Of a stretch of 64,000 bases of DNA, positions 34,711-42,999 are shown one piece after another. Made by a program: the position numbers and the translations under genes. This DNA is from CADEED01 sp036677145 (GTDB lineage: Bacteria; Pseudomonadota; Gammaproteobacteria; Steroidobacterales; Steroidobacteraceae). The stretch is from contig JAKFFF010000101.1 of NCBI GenBank assembly GCA_036677145.1, forward strand, positions 237,701 to 301,700, in the 5' to 3' direction. Within the stretch, counting starts at the first letter, position 1. Each line of letters begins with the position of its first letter. The notes under the pieces are model-generated. The model had not been told where the DNA came from and ran no database searches. It saw only the letters and a list, made by a program, of their open reading frames with translations.

Positions 34711-34919
34711 TCCGCGCGTACCAGCTCGTGTTGAGCCCGCTGCTCGGGCCGAGCTGCCGTTTCTATCCGTCGTGTTCGCACTACGGCCTCGAGGCGATCG
34801 AGCAGCACGGCGCATTGCGCGGCACGTGGCTCACCATCAAACGCATATCCCGTTGCCATCCCTGGAACGAGGGCGGTTTCGATCCTGTCCCGGCCTGTCA
34901 CAAGCATTCTCATGACTAA
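34686..34919 (+). CDS. yidD: Membrane protein insertion efficiency factor YidD
   Basis: A 77-residue protein with a membrane-associating N-terminus (IRAYQLVLSPLLGPSCRFYPSCSHYGLEAI), including the conserved Cys pair, and RCHPWNEGGFDPVP at the C-terminus. It assists YidC-dependent insertion. I start at the ATG at 34686 (MRHVLK), inside rnpA; it overlaps yidC by 8 bases. Confidence 0.95.
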   Translation: MRHVLKILIRAYQLVLSPLLGPSCRFYPSCSHYGLEAIEQHGALRGTWLTIKRISRCHPWNEGGFDPVPACHKHSHD

Positions 34920-36645
34920 CAACATTCGCGTCTTTCTCTGGCTGGGTCTCGCGCTCGCCCTTTATCTGAACTACACGCAGTGGCAGGTCGATTACGGCGC
35001 CAAGCCGGTCACTCCCACCGTGAATGCCGACGGTTCTGCGACGATCCCGTCGTCTCCTGCCGATACTGTGCCTCAGGCGGCCCAATCTATTCCCGGCGCG
35101 GCAAATGCCGATGCGACGGTTCCCACTCCGGCGACAGCGGCGGCGACGCCGGGCGTCGACTCCACGGCTCTGGAAGCCTCGGGCGCCGGCAAGGTGCGCG
35201 TCACCAGCGACGTGCTCGTACTCGACATCGATCTGAAGGGCGGCACGTTGGTGCACGCCGAACTGCCGGGTTACCCCATCGTGAAGGGAGAGTCGCAGCC
35301 CGTCGTTCTCTTCAATCGCGACAGTCCGCTGACCAAGTACGTCCTGCAGTCCGGTCTCGCGGGTACGAAAGCCGACGATGCGCGCCCCAGTCACGTCGCC
35401 GTGTTCACCAGCACGCAGGATCGGTACACGTTCGCGCCCGGTCAGAAAGAGTTGCGCGTGCCGCTCACCTGGACCGATGGCGCCGGCGTCACCGTCACGA
35501 AGACTTTCATCTTCCAGCGCGACAGCTTCGCAGTCGGCCTGGAATACCAGGTAGTCAACGCGGGCGCCTCGCCGTGGGTGATGCATTCGTACGCGCGCAT
35601 CGTGCGCACGGATCCAGAGCACGAACGTTCGATGTTCAAGGTGGAGAGCTTCGCGTTCCGCGGACCGGCCTTCTGGGGTCCGGCCAAGCCAGGTGAAAAG
35701 CTCACCTTCAATAGAGTCCCGATCGAAGACGCCGACGACAAGAAACTTCCATCCGGCGTCGAGGGTGGCTGGGTCGCAAGCCTGCAGCATCACTTCGTCA
35801 GCGTCATCGTTCCCGATCCAGCGCGGAAGTACGACTTCTCGCTGGGCGTCAATGATCGTGAATTCATTCTCGGCGTGTTCGGTCCGGCCCTGAGCGTCGC
35901 GCCGGGCAGCACCGCGGTCGTCAGAGAAAACCTGTTCGTCGGACCGAAGCTGCAGAGTCAGCTCACCCAACTGAACCCCGACCTGGATCGCGTCGCCGAC
36001 TACGGAATCCTCACGCTGCTGTCGCGGCCGTTGTTCGTGCTGCTCGAGTTCCTCCACTCGATGGTGAACAACTGGGGCCTTGCCATCATCCTGGCGACCT
36101 TCCTGCTCAAGCTCGCGTTCTATCCACTGTCGGAAAAGGCCGGGCGTTCGATGGCGCGCATGCGCGCGCTCGCGCCGCGCATGAAGCTGCTGCAGGAGAC
36201 TTACAAGGACGATCGCACGAAGCTCGGCCAGGCCACGATGGAGCTGTACAAGACCGAGAAGGTCAATCCGCTCGCGGGCTGTCTGCCGATGCTGATCCAG
36301 ATGCCGGTGTTCCTCGCGTTCTACTGGGTGCTGCTCGAGAGCGTTGAGATGCGCCAGGCGCCGTTCTTCGGCTGGATCAACGACCTGTCTTCGCGTGATC
36401 CGTTCTTCATCCTGCCGGCGCTCAACGGCGTGGCGATGTGGCTGCAGTACAAGCTGAACCCGCCGCCGCCGGATCCGATGCAGGCGAAGATCTTCCAGTT
36501 CATGCCGATCATCTTCTCGGTGATGTTCGCGCTGTTCCCCGCCGGCCTGGTTCTGTACTGGGTGACCAACACGGGCCTGTCGATCCTGCAGCAGTGGAAC
36601 ATCAACCGGAAAATCGCCGCCGAGGACAAGGCGCGCAAAAAGTAG
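34912..36645 (+). CDS. yidC: Membrane protein insertase YidC
   Basis: A 577-residue insertase of the Gram-negative type: N-terminal TM helix (NNIRVFLWLGLALALYLNYTQW), an Ala/Pro/Thr-rich linker, a large periplasmic beta domain (about 95-350) and five C-terminal TM helices with PLSEKAGRSMARMRAL and the conserved GCLPMLIQMPVFLAFY. The basic tail (NRKIAAEDKARKK) would contact ribosomes. It works alone or with SecYEG. Confidence 0.98.
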   Translation: MTNNIRVFLWLGLALALYLNYTQWQVDYGAKPVTPTVNADGSATIPSSPADTVPQAAQSIPGAANADATVPTPATAAATPGVDSTALEASGAGKVRVTSDVLVLDIDLKGGTLVHAELPGYPIVKGESQPVVLFNRDSPLTKYVLQSGLAGTKADDARPSHVAVFTSTQDRYTFAPGQKELRVPLTWTDGAGVTVTKTFIFQRDSFAVGLEYQVVNAGASPWVMHSYARIVRTDPEHERSMFKVESFAFRGPAFWGPAKPGEKLTFNRVPIEDADDKKLPSGVEGGWVASLQHHFVSVIVPDPARKYDFSLGVNDREFILGVFGPALSVAPGSTAVVRENLFVGPKLQSQLTQLNPDLDRVADYGILTLLSRPLFVLLEFLHSMVNNWGLAIILATFLLKLAFYPLSEKAGRSMARMRALAPRMKLLQETYKDDRTKLGQATMELYKTEKVNPLAGCLPMLIQMPVFLAFYWVLLESVEMRQAPFFGWINDLSSRDPFFILPALNGVAMWLQYKLNPPPPDPMQAKIFQFMPIIFSVMFALFPAGLVLYWVTNTGLSILQQWNINRKIAAEDKARKK

Positions 36646-36696
36646 GGCGTCCAACGGCGTAGACTCGCGGGCACACGGCGGGAAGCCGACACGCCC

Positions 36697-38049
36697 ATGA
36701 GTCACCCGGACACCATAGTCGCAGCGGCAACGCCTCCCGGACGCGGGGGCGTGGGCGTCGTGCGAGTCTCGGGGCCCAAGGCCCCGGAGATCGCCGCGAC
36801 GATCCTGGGGGATCTGCCGCAGCCGCGGCAGGCGAAGCTCGCGCCATTTCGCGACGAGACCGGCAACCCGATCGACATCGGCATCGCGCTGTTTTTTCCC
36901 GGCCCGCATTCATATACCGGCGAACACGTGCTCGAACTGCAGGGGCACGGCGGGCCCGTAGTGGTCGAGCGTCTGGTCGAACGCTGTCTCGCGCTCGGCG
37001 CGCGCCGCGCGCGCCCCGGGGAATTCACCGAGCGGGCCTTCCTCAACGACAAGATCGATCTGGCGCAGGCGGAAGCGGTCGCCGATCTCATCGACGCCGG
37101 ATCGCGCGACGCCGCGCGCGCTGCCATGCGCTCGCTGCAGGGTGAATTCTCGGGCATGGTGCAGGGCCTCACCGAAGCCCTGATCGATCTGCGCACCTAC
37201 GTCGAGGCCGCGATCGACTTCCCGGAAGAAGAAATCGATTTCCTCGCCGATGCCGAGCTGACCGAACGTCTAGCTACCGTGCGCGGCCACTTCGACGCCG
37301 TCGAAGGCGCGGCGGGTCAGGGCCGGCTGTTGCGCGACGGAATCACGGTCGTGCTGGCCGGGCGTCCCAATTCCGGGAAGTCCAGCCTGCTCAACCGTTT
37401 GGCCGGTTACGACGCGGCCATCGTCACGGCCATCCCCGGCACCACGCGCGACGTGGTGCGCGAGCGCATCGATATCGACGGGCTGCCGCTGCACGTGCTC
37501 GATACCGCGGGCCTGCGTGACTCGGATGACGCCGTGGAAAAAGAAGGCGTGCGCCGCGCCGCGGCGGAAATGTCGCGTGCCGACCGCGTGTTGTTCGTGA
37601 TCGACGCGGCCGCCGATGCCGGAGCACGTGCATTCGAAGACGAACGCGCGCGCCTGCCCACCGACGTCCCCGTGACGCTCGTTTTCAACAAGATAGATCT
37701 CGCCTCGGGGTTACCGGTAGGGGAGACCATTTCAGGACCACCGCGCGTGCATGTATCCGCGGTGACCGGAGAAGGTCTCGACATGCTGCGGCTGCACCTC
37801 AAGGATTGCGTGAGTTTTCAAAGCGCCGGCACCGGCAGCATCTCCGCGCGGCGGCGACATCTCGAAGCACTGGCGCGCGCGCGGCGTTGCGTTGAAACTG
37901 CGGCGCAAGAACTACAGCAGCGCCGCGCCGGGGAACTCGTCGCGGAAGAATTACGCGCTGCACAACAGGCCCTCGAGGAGATCACCGGAATATTTTCCGC
38001 GGATGACTTGTTAGGCCGTATCTTCGGATCGTTCTGCGTAGGAAAATAG
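36697..38049 (+). CDS. mnmE: tRNA uridine-5-carboxymethylaminomethyl GTPase MnmE
   Basis: A 450-residue GTPase. The N-terminal folate-binding domain starts DTIVAAATPPGRGGVGVVRVSG; the inserted G domain has GRPNSGKSSLLNRL (near 221), DTAGLRDS and NKID; the C-terminus ends FCVGK, with the essential Cys. With MnmG it adds the carboxymethylaminomethyl group at U34 of several tRNAs. In many relatives mnmG follows directly; here it is 5 kb away. Confidence 0.97.
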   Translation: MSHPDTIVAAATPPGRGGVGVVRVSGPKAPEIAATILGDLPQPRQAKLAPFRDETGNPIDIGIALFFPGPHSYTGEHVLELQGHGGPVVVERLVERCLALGARRARPGEFTERAFLNDKIDLAQAEAVADLIDAGSRDAARAAMRSLQGEFSGMVQGLTEALIDLRTYVEAAIDFPEEEIDFLADAELTERLATVRGHFDAVEGAAGQGRLLRDGITVVLAGRPNSGKSSLLNRLAGYDAAIVTAIPGTTRDVVRERIDIDGLPLHVLDTAGLRDSDDAVEKEGVRRAAAEMSRADRVLFVIDAAADAGARAFEDERARLPTDVPVTLVFNKIDLASGLPVGETISGPPRVHVSAVTGEGLDMLRLHLKDCVSFQSAGTGSISARRRHLEALARARRCVETAAQELQQRRAGELVAEELRAAQQALEEITGIFSADDLLGRIFGSFCVGK

Positions 38050-38053
38050 CCGC

Positions 38054-38482
38054 ATGTGGGTTGGTAATCAGTGTCAGCCGCCAAAAGACGTGCAACAGGC
38101 TCTCGAGAGCCTGTTCGGCGGGCCTGTCGGCCACATCAAGGTGATCCAGTACTCTATCTACGTGCGTTTCCACTGGCGCGCGATCGCCACCACGCGTCCG
38201 AACCGCATCTATCTGCGCGGCAGCGGCAAGGAGTTCTTCGCCGACGGCCCGCTCGTCCTGCACGAATACTTCCACGTGATCCGGCAATGGGGTCCCGGCG
38301 ACCTCACCATCCCGGCCTATCTGATGGAATGTTTCCGCCGCGGCTATTGGGACAACCGCTTCGAGGTGGAAGCGCGCGAATTCACGTCGACGGAAATCTT
38401 CCGCTACCGCGCGCTGCTCGCGCAGCACCGGGCTTCGGAGCTGCCGCCCGGCGTGCGTACGCTGCGCCGGCGCAGCGCCTAG
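38054..38482 (+). CDS. Small HExxH putative zinc metallopeptidase-like protein
   Basis: A 142-residue protein with HEYFH at residues 70-74 and an acidic pair in NRFEVEAREF (Glu104/Glu106) about 30 residues on, the spacing of a zincin third ligand. Upstream it has IKVIQYSIYVRFHWRAIATTRPNRIYLRG-like strands split by a short loop. There is no signal peptide. The fold resembles the minimal DUF4157-type metallopeptidase core, but I do not recognise a named family. It starts 4 bases after mnmE and is probably co-transcribed. Substrate unknown. Confidence 0.72.
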   Translation: MWVGNQCQPPKDVQQALESLFGGPVGHIKVIQYSIYVRFHWRAIATTRPNRIYLRGSGKEFFADGPLVLHEYFHVIRQWGPGDLTIPAYLMECFRRGYWDNRFEVEAREFTSTEIFRYRALLAQHRASELPPGVRTLRRRSA

Positions 38483-38578
38483 ATTTCGGCCATTGGCATA
38501 TAGACGCGTCTCCGACGTCCGCCTTGTGGCAATTCTCCCGCCAGAAGGACGCACATCCCCCCAGGGAAAGAGTTAGAC

Positions 38579-39007
38579 GTGACCGGCCCGGTCGGTGGTC
38601 TGCTGCTATTGGGAGGTCTCGTGGGATTCATCGCGACCCTGGTAGTAAAGGTGCGGCTAAACAAGCAGCACACGTGGCCGACGGCTTCAGGGGTCGTAGA
38701 CGAATCAAGAGTTGAATACCGGAGCGAAAATTTCTACCCGATAGTCAGCTATTCCTACACATACCAAGACCGCGGCTTTCGCGGCAAGAAGATAGCCTCA
38801 TTCGAGATCACGGGAAATTGGCGCAGTACCGCCGACAGATGGGTTGCCCGATATCCCGAGGGATCTACCGTGACCGTCTTCGTAGATCCAGAAAATCCTC
38901 GGAATGCGGTGCTCGAACCGGGGGGAGACAGGAAGTTTCTACCAATCGCGTTGTTTGCTTCGGCAACCTTCATCGTCATCGGGGGCTTGTATCTTTTTCA
39001 TGCTTGA
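38579..39007 (+). CDS. DUF3592-type membrane protein
   Basis: A 142-residue protein with TM helices at both ends (GGLLLLGGLVGFIATLVV and ALFASATFIVIGGLYLF) and between them a beta-rich domain with YPIVSYSYTYQDRGFRGKKI and YPEGSTVTVFVDPENPRNAVLEPG, the DUF3592 pattern. The start is GTG with only a weak upstream AAAGAG. Codons are less GC-biased than those of its neighbours, which hints at later acquisition. Function unknown. Confidence 0.75.
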   Translation: MTGPVGGLLLLGGLVGFIATLVVKVRLNKQHTWPTASGVVDESRVEYRSENFYPIVSYSYTYQDRGFRGKKIASFEITGNWRSTADRWVARYPEGSTVTVFVDPENPRNAVLEPGGDRKFLPIALFASATFIVIGGLYLFHA

Positions 39008-39077
39008 CCCCGAATGCGCGACCTTGCGTCGCGAGACAGCTCATCGATCGTGGCTCGACCTCACGATTCAAACTTCA

Positions 39078-40262
39078 CTAGCCTAACAAGCCTTCGCGCC
39101 GGTATAGACGCCCGGCGACATACGTCAGGATCAGGCCATACACGAGAGTGCTCGCGACCGAGATCGCGACGTGCAGCGGCAGGATCTCCTCGGCCCGCAC
39201 CAGAGTCGTGAGCAGCAGGTGCTGGCTCAGGAATGGCACGAACATCAACGAAGTCTTGGCCTGCAATCCCAGCATTCCCGCGAACATCAGCGGCAGGGTC
39301 GGAATGGTGATGACGAGACCCAGGTAGGTCTGGGCCTCCCGGTAACTCTTCGCGAAGCCCGAGACGATGCTCAGGTAAGCCGCGCCGAACAGGATCAGTG
39401 GCGCGCAGCAGGCGATCATCCGCACGACCGCCGACGGACCGAGGTTGGCACTGCTTCCGAGCCGCTCCAATCCGACGAAGCTCATCGCGACCGCGAACAT
39501 GCATACGGTGAGCACGAGCGAAATGAACATGTAGGCCGCGGCCGCCAGAACCTTGCCGTACACGAGATTCTCGCGCGGCACCGGCGTCGTCAGCAGCACC
39601 TCGAGTGATCCACGTTCACGCTCGCCGGCGGTCGCGTCGATGGCGAGGTACAACCCGCCGAACAACATCGACAGCAACACCAGGTAGGTCATCATGTTGA
39701 GCACGAGCACCGAGCGGCTCGTGGGCGTCGATACATCTATCTCCTGCACGGAGATCGGCAGTACGGAAATCGGATCGATGCCGCGCGCGAGGAAACGCAG
39801 TTGCGCGATATCGAGGCCGTATTGCGAGACCAGCATGCGCACCCGTTGCACTCCGGCTCGATCGAAACCGCGCGAACTGTCGGAGTAGAGCGCCACCGGC
39901 GCGGGCTGACCTTCCTGCAAGCGCGCGCCAAAATCCTCGGGGATGTCGAGAATGACCTTGTGCGTTTGCGCGACGATCGCGGCGCGTGCGCCGGCCTCAT
40001 CGAATTCGACTTTGTCTATTTCGACGCCACGCGCTTCCAGGTACGCGAGCAGATTTGGTGCGCGTTCCGCGTGATTCACCGCCACGCTGATGTTCTCGTC
40101 GGCCTGGACTTCGTAGCGCGAAATCATGAATTGCACCAGGCCCGCGAGCAGCACGGGTCCCAGCACCGGGCCGAACACCAATGCGGACAGCAACGTGCGC
40201 CGGTCGCGCAGGTTTTCGCGAAACTCCTTGCGGAAGACCGCCCAGACACCGCGCAGGCTCAA
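39078..40262 (-). CDS. ABC-2-type exporter permease (NatB-like)
   Basis: A 394-residue permease. One TM helix near residue 30 (LSALVFGPVLGPVLLAGLV), a soluble extracytoplasmic domain of about 150 residues, then five to six TM helices with GERERGSLEVLLTTPVPRENLVYGK, the coupling segment of NatB/ABC-2 exporters. Its start overlaps the ATPase stop by 4 bases. Related systems export Na+ or drugs; the substrate here is unknown. Confidence 0.87.
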   Translation of the reverse strand: MSLRGVWAVFRKEFRENLRDRRTLLSALVFGPVLGPVLLAGLVQFMISRYEVQADENISVAVNHAERAPNLLAYLEARGVEIDKVEFDEAGARAAIVAQTHKVILDIPEDFGARLQEGQPAPVALYSDSSRGFDRAGVQRVRMLVSQYGLDIAQLRFLARGIDPISVLPISVQEIDVSTPTSRSVLVLNMMTYLVLLSMLFGGLYLAIDATAGERERGSLEVLLTTPVPRENLVYGKVLAAAAYMFISLVLTVCMFAVAMSFVGLERLGSSANLGPSAVVRMIACCAPLILFGAAYLSIVSGFAKSYREAQTYLGLVITIPTLPLMFAGMLGLQAKTSLMFVPFLSQHLLLTTLVRAEEILPLHVAISVASTLVYGLILTYVAGRLYRREGLLG

Positions 40263-40996
40263 GGCGACTTCCCTTCGCCGTTGTCGTTCATGAGGCTCAC
40301 GAACGCGTCCTCGAGCAGCGCGCTGCCCGCGAGCGCGCGGATGTCGGCGAGCGCTCCGGCGGCGACCACCTGGCCATTCGCGATGACGACGACTTCATCG
40401 CAGAGCTGTTCGACTTCCTGCATCACGTGGCTCGAAAACAGCACGCAATGACCCGCGTCGCGCAACTGCCCGAGCAGCTTGCGCAGGCCACGCACTGCCA
40501 TGACGTCGAGACCGTTGGTGGGTTCGTCGAGCAACACGTTGCGCGGCTTGTGCACCAGCGCACGGGCAAGCGCGGTCTTGAGTTTCTGGCCCTGGGAGAA
40601 CCCCTTCGCCAGGCGATCCGCGAACGGCTGCATCTCCAGCAGCTCGATGAGCTCGGCCGCGCGTCGCGAACGATTCTCGCGCGACAACCCATGCAGCTCG
40701 CCGAAGTACTCGATGTTCTCGCGCGCGGTGAGATGGCTGTAGACACCCGCGCCATGCGACAACACACCAATGGAACGCCGCGCGGCCAGCGGATCCGCCA
40801 ATACGCTCACGCCGTCGACAAACGCGTCGCCCGAATTCGGCCGCAGGACGGTATACAACATGCGCAACGTGGTCGACTTGCCGGCGCCGTTGGCGCCTAA
40901 CAAGCCGGTGATCTGCCCGTCGCGCGCGGTGAAGCTAACGCCGCGCACCGCGGCGACACTGCCGAAGGATTTGGTGAGGTCTCGTGCTTCGAGCAT
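40259..40996 (-). CDS. ABC transporter ATP-binding protein (NatA-like)
   Basis: A 245-residue ATPase with Walker A GANGAGKST, signature FSQGQKLK, Walker B NVLLDEPTNGLD and the switch His in LFSSHVMQEVE. The signature reads SQGQ rather than LSGGQ, common in NatA-type exporters. It pairs with the permease gene it overlaps by 4 bases; a peptidase-like gene lies 3 bases upstream, so all three are probably one operon. Confidence 0.9.
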   Translation of the reverse strand: MLEARDLTKSFGSVAAVRGVSFTARDGQITGLLGANGAGKSTTLRMLYTVLRPNSGDAFVDGVSVLADPLAARRSIGVLSHGAGVYSHLTARENIEYFGELHGLSRENRSRRAAELIELLEMQPFADRLAKGFSQGQKLKTALARALVHKPRNVLLDEPTNGLDVMAVRGLRKLLGQLRDAGHCVLFSSHVMQEVEQLCDEVVVIANGQVVAAGALADIRALAGSALLEDAFVSLMNDNGEGKSP

Positions 40997-40999
40997 CGT

Positions 41000-42472
41000 T
41001 TACGGCGCCGGGCCGGAGAGTGTGGTGAAGAACGGCATCGGCCGGAGTTTCTCAGTACACGAGACGTCGAGATCTTTTGCCGTACCCGCGATGATGAAGC
41101 TGGCGATGATGCGGTCCACGCAAGGCGCGATGAGCTGTCCGTGGCCATGGCCGGCAACGATCACGTGTTTGCTGTCGACGAACGCCTTCTGCGCGACAGT
41201 CGCGTACTCCGGTGGCGTCACGGGGTCATCGGCTCCCGACAGCAAAAGGGCCGCGGCCTTGCTGGTGAGCGGCGCATGCAGATCCGCATCGACCACACCT
41301 CGCGGCCATTCGCGGCAGGCCTCGATGAGCTGTTCCACCTGTTCGGCGCCCATATGCGTGGAGCCCAGAGCCGCGCGATCGAGCTTGCCGGAATCGATCA
41401 ATGGTGTGTCCTCGCTGCAGGCCACGCTGTTGTGCATGCCGTACGCGAAGGCTTCGTCGAGCGTGCGCGCGAACACGCGGAACTGGTTGGCCAGCGGCGT
41501 GTAGTTGCCCTCGTGCGCCGCCAGGTGCACCGACAGCGGCAACAGCGCCGCCTGGTCGTCGTTGTAGCTGGCGAATCGCAACACGGCGGACAGGTGCCGC
41601 GAGGTGAAGTCGAACTCGAGCGGCTTACCGGAAGCATCCTCCACGCGCACGCGCGGCGGGCTCGTCACGAGCTTCGCTCGCAGGTTGCGGTAGTCCGCGA
41701 GGGGATCGGCGAAAGCCTTCGTGCAGGAAGCATCCTTCATGCAGCGCGCGAGGATGCGTTCGAGGGCGCGTTCCGCGTCGACCGCGATCGCGGGGCCGAG
41801 CACGGTGGCCGGATCCACCACGCCATCGAGGATCAGCGTGCGCGTCGCATCCGGAAAGCGGCGCGCGTAGTGCTGAGCGACCCGCGTGCCGTACGACTGG
41901 CCGTAGAGATTGATGCGTGAGTACCCGAACGCGCGCCGCACCGCGTCGAGATCACGCACCGCGACACTGGTGGTGTACTGGCGCAGGTCCGAGTTCTTCA
42001 GTAGTTCGTCCCGGCAGCGGTTCGCTTCCGCCCGGATCTCGAGGTCGGAGAATTTCTGGAACAGGTCCGCATCCGAGTTCGGGCAGTCGAGCCGGTGCGA
42101 TCGCCCCGTGCCGCGCTGGTCGACCACGATGATGTCGCGGTCCCGGCGCACGCGCTCGAAAGGCGCGGCCGCCGAGGTGTACAGGTCCACCGCGGATCCG
42201 CCGGGACCCCCCGCGATCAGGAACAGCGGATCCTTCGCCTTGTTGAGGCTGATGGCGGGAACACGCGCGACGAACAACTCGATCGTGCGCCCATTGGGTA
42301 CGGCGTAATTTTCCGGAACGGTGAAAGTCCCGCACTCGGCGGGCAGCGCATGAATGCGGGCGGGATGTTCGAGCCGGCAAGGTTTCAACGACAACGCCGG
42401 GGACGGCGGCGTCTGCGCGTACGCGAAAGGAGCGAGAGTCAGGATCCCTGCCAGCAGGCGAAGTCGCAACAT
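41000..42472 (-). CDS. Exported alpha/beta hydrolase, tripeptidyl-aminopeptidase type
   Basis: A 490-residue hydrolase with a signal peptide (LLAGILTLAPFAYA). Catalytic Ser sits in LYGQSYGTRVAQ, Asp in SGADDPVTPPEYA and His in AGHGHGQL; the oxyanion loop is IAGGPGGSAVD. The C-terminal TAP-like domain is present. Likely cleaves N-terminal residues or peptides in the periplasm. I start at the ATG at 42472, since the upstream extension lacks a plausible signal sequence. It precedes the ABC exporter genes by 3 bases. Confidence 0.87.
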   Translation of the reverse strand: MLRLRLLAGILTLAPFAYAQTPPSPALSLKPCRLEHPARIHALPAECGTFTVPENYAVPNGRTIELFVARVPAISLNKAKDPLFLIAGGPGGSAVDLYTSAAAPFERVRRDRDIIVVDQRGTGRSHRLDCPNSDADLFQKFSDLEIRAEANRCRDELLKNSDLRQYTTSVAVRDLDAVRRAFGYSRINLYGQSYGTRVAQHYARRFPDATRTLILDGVVDPATVLGPAIAVDAERALERILARCMKDASCTKAFADPLADYRNLRAKLVTSPPRVRVEDASGKPLEFDFTSRHLSAVLRFASYNDDQAALLPLSVHLAAHEGNYTPLANQFRVFARTLDEAFAYGMHNSVACSEDTPLIDSGKLDRAALGSTHMGAEQVEQLIEACREWPRGVVDADLHAPLTSKAAALLLSGADDPVTPPEYATVAQKAFVDSKHVIVAGHGHGQLIAPCVDRIIASFIIAGTAKDLDVSCTEKLRPMPFFTTLSGPAP

Positions 42473-42504
42473 GCGGCGCGCAGGATACACGAGGCCTGAA
42501 ATTG

Positions 42505-42537
42505 AAAACGGGCGCGGTGTGCAATCCACCGCGCCCG
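42505..42537 (-). terminator. Rho-independent terminator after the small secreted protein gene
   Basis: Perfect 11-bp stem (42509-42519 with 42527-42537, core GGGCGCGGTG) and a 7-base loop; on the minus strand it is followed by TTTT. It separates the small gene from the hydrolase operon, whose start codon is 33 bases beyond. Confidence 0.8.
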
Positions 42538-42557
42538 CGTGTTCCGATGCTCCCTGC

Positions 42558-42875
42558 TCAGTTGCGATTCTGCGCGTCGTGTTTCTGCCGATGGATGCGG
42601 CGGGATTGCTGGTTCGCTTCGTGACGCAGGTGGGCGCGTTCGCGCGTGGTCACCACACCATCGGCCTTCGCGCGCGCCTCGACGCGCCGCAAATGCACCT
42701 GGCCGGCCGCGAGGCGGCGGGCTTCGGGACGAGTGAGCTCGCCGCTCGCGACGCCGTTGTGAATGCGCGCGCGCTGGTTATGTTCGCGTGCATCGATGCG
42801 CGGAGTCCCGGCATGGGCGGCGCCCAGGACGAGGCTGAGGATCAGGCCGATGCCGGCCAGGGTCGTGGATTTCAT
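42558..42875 (-). CDS. Small exported Arg/Gln-rich helical protein
   Basis: A 105-residue protein with a clear signal peptide (IGLILSLVLGAAHA) and a highly charged helical mature part with repeated R-x2-R-I-x-N-G, LTRPEARRL, LRRVEARAKADG and TTRERAHLRHEANQQSRRI. Proteins of this type recur in proteobacteria and are probably periplasmic coiled coils; Spy-like chaperones have a related composition. It is a single gene with its own terminator, reading away from mnmG. Function unknown. Confidence 0.78.
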   Translation of the reverse strand: MKSTTLAGIGLILSLVLGAAHAGTPRIDAREHNQRARIHNGVASGELTRPEARRLAAGQVHLRRVEARAKADGVVTTRERAHLRHEANQQSRRIHRQKHDAQNRN

Positions 42876-42922
42876 CCTTCATCTCCCAAGCGCCGGAAAT
42901 CGGCGCGCCTGGCTGAAACAAC

Positions 42923-42964
42923 GGCCCGCCCGCGGTGGCGTTGACTCCGGGGCGGGCCTACAAT
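42923..42964. promoter_or_regulatory. Inverted repeat and candidate -10 upstream of mnmG
   Basis: A perfect 9-bp inverted repeat (GGCCCGCCC / GGGCGGGCC) with an 18-base loop (42923-42958) sits in the 124-base divergent region; TACAAT at 42959-42964 is a good -10 for mnmG, though TTGACT lies only 12 bases upstream of it. Confidence 0.45.
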
Positions 42965-42999
42965 GCGCGGCCTTAACTCTTTGATCTGGCGACCTTTCC

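Noticed and set aside
34837..36909. A 690-codon open frame antisense to yidC
   Set aside because: It lies opposite the well-supported yidC gene and its product is compositionally biased with no motif.
38262..38290. A CACGTG-containing sequence resembling a parS half
   Set aside because: Only the core matches; the flanks are not palindromic. A similar partial match near 51.4 kb was rejected for the same reason.
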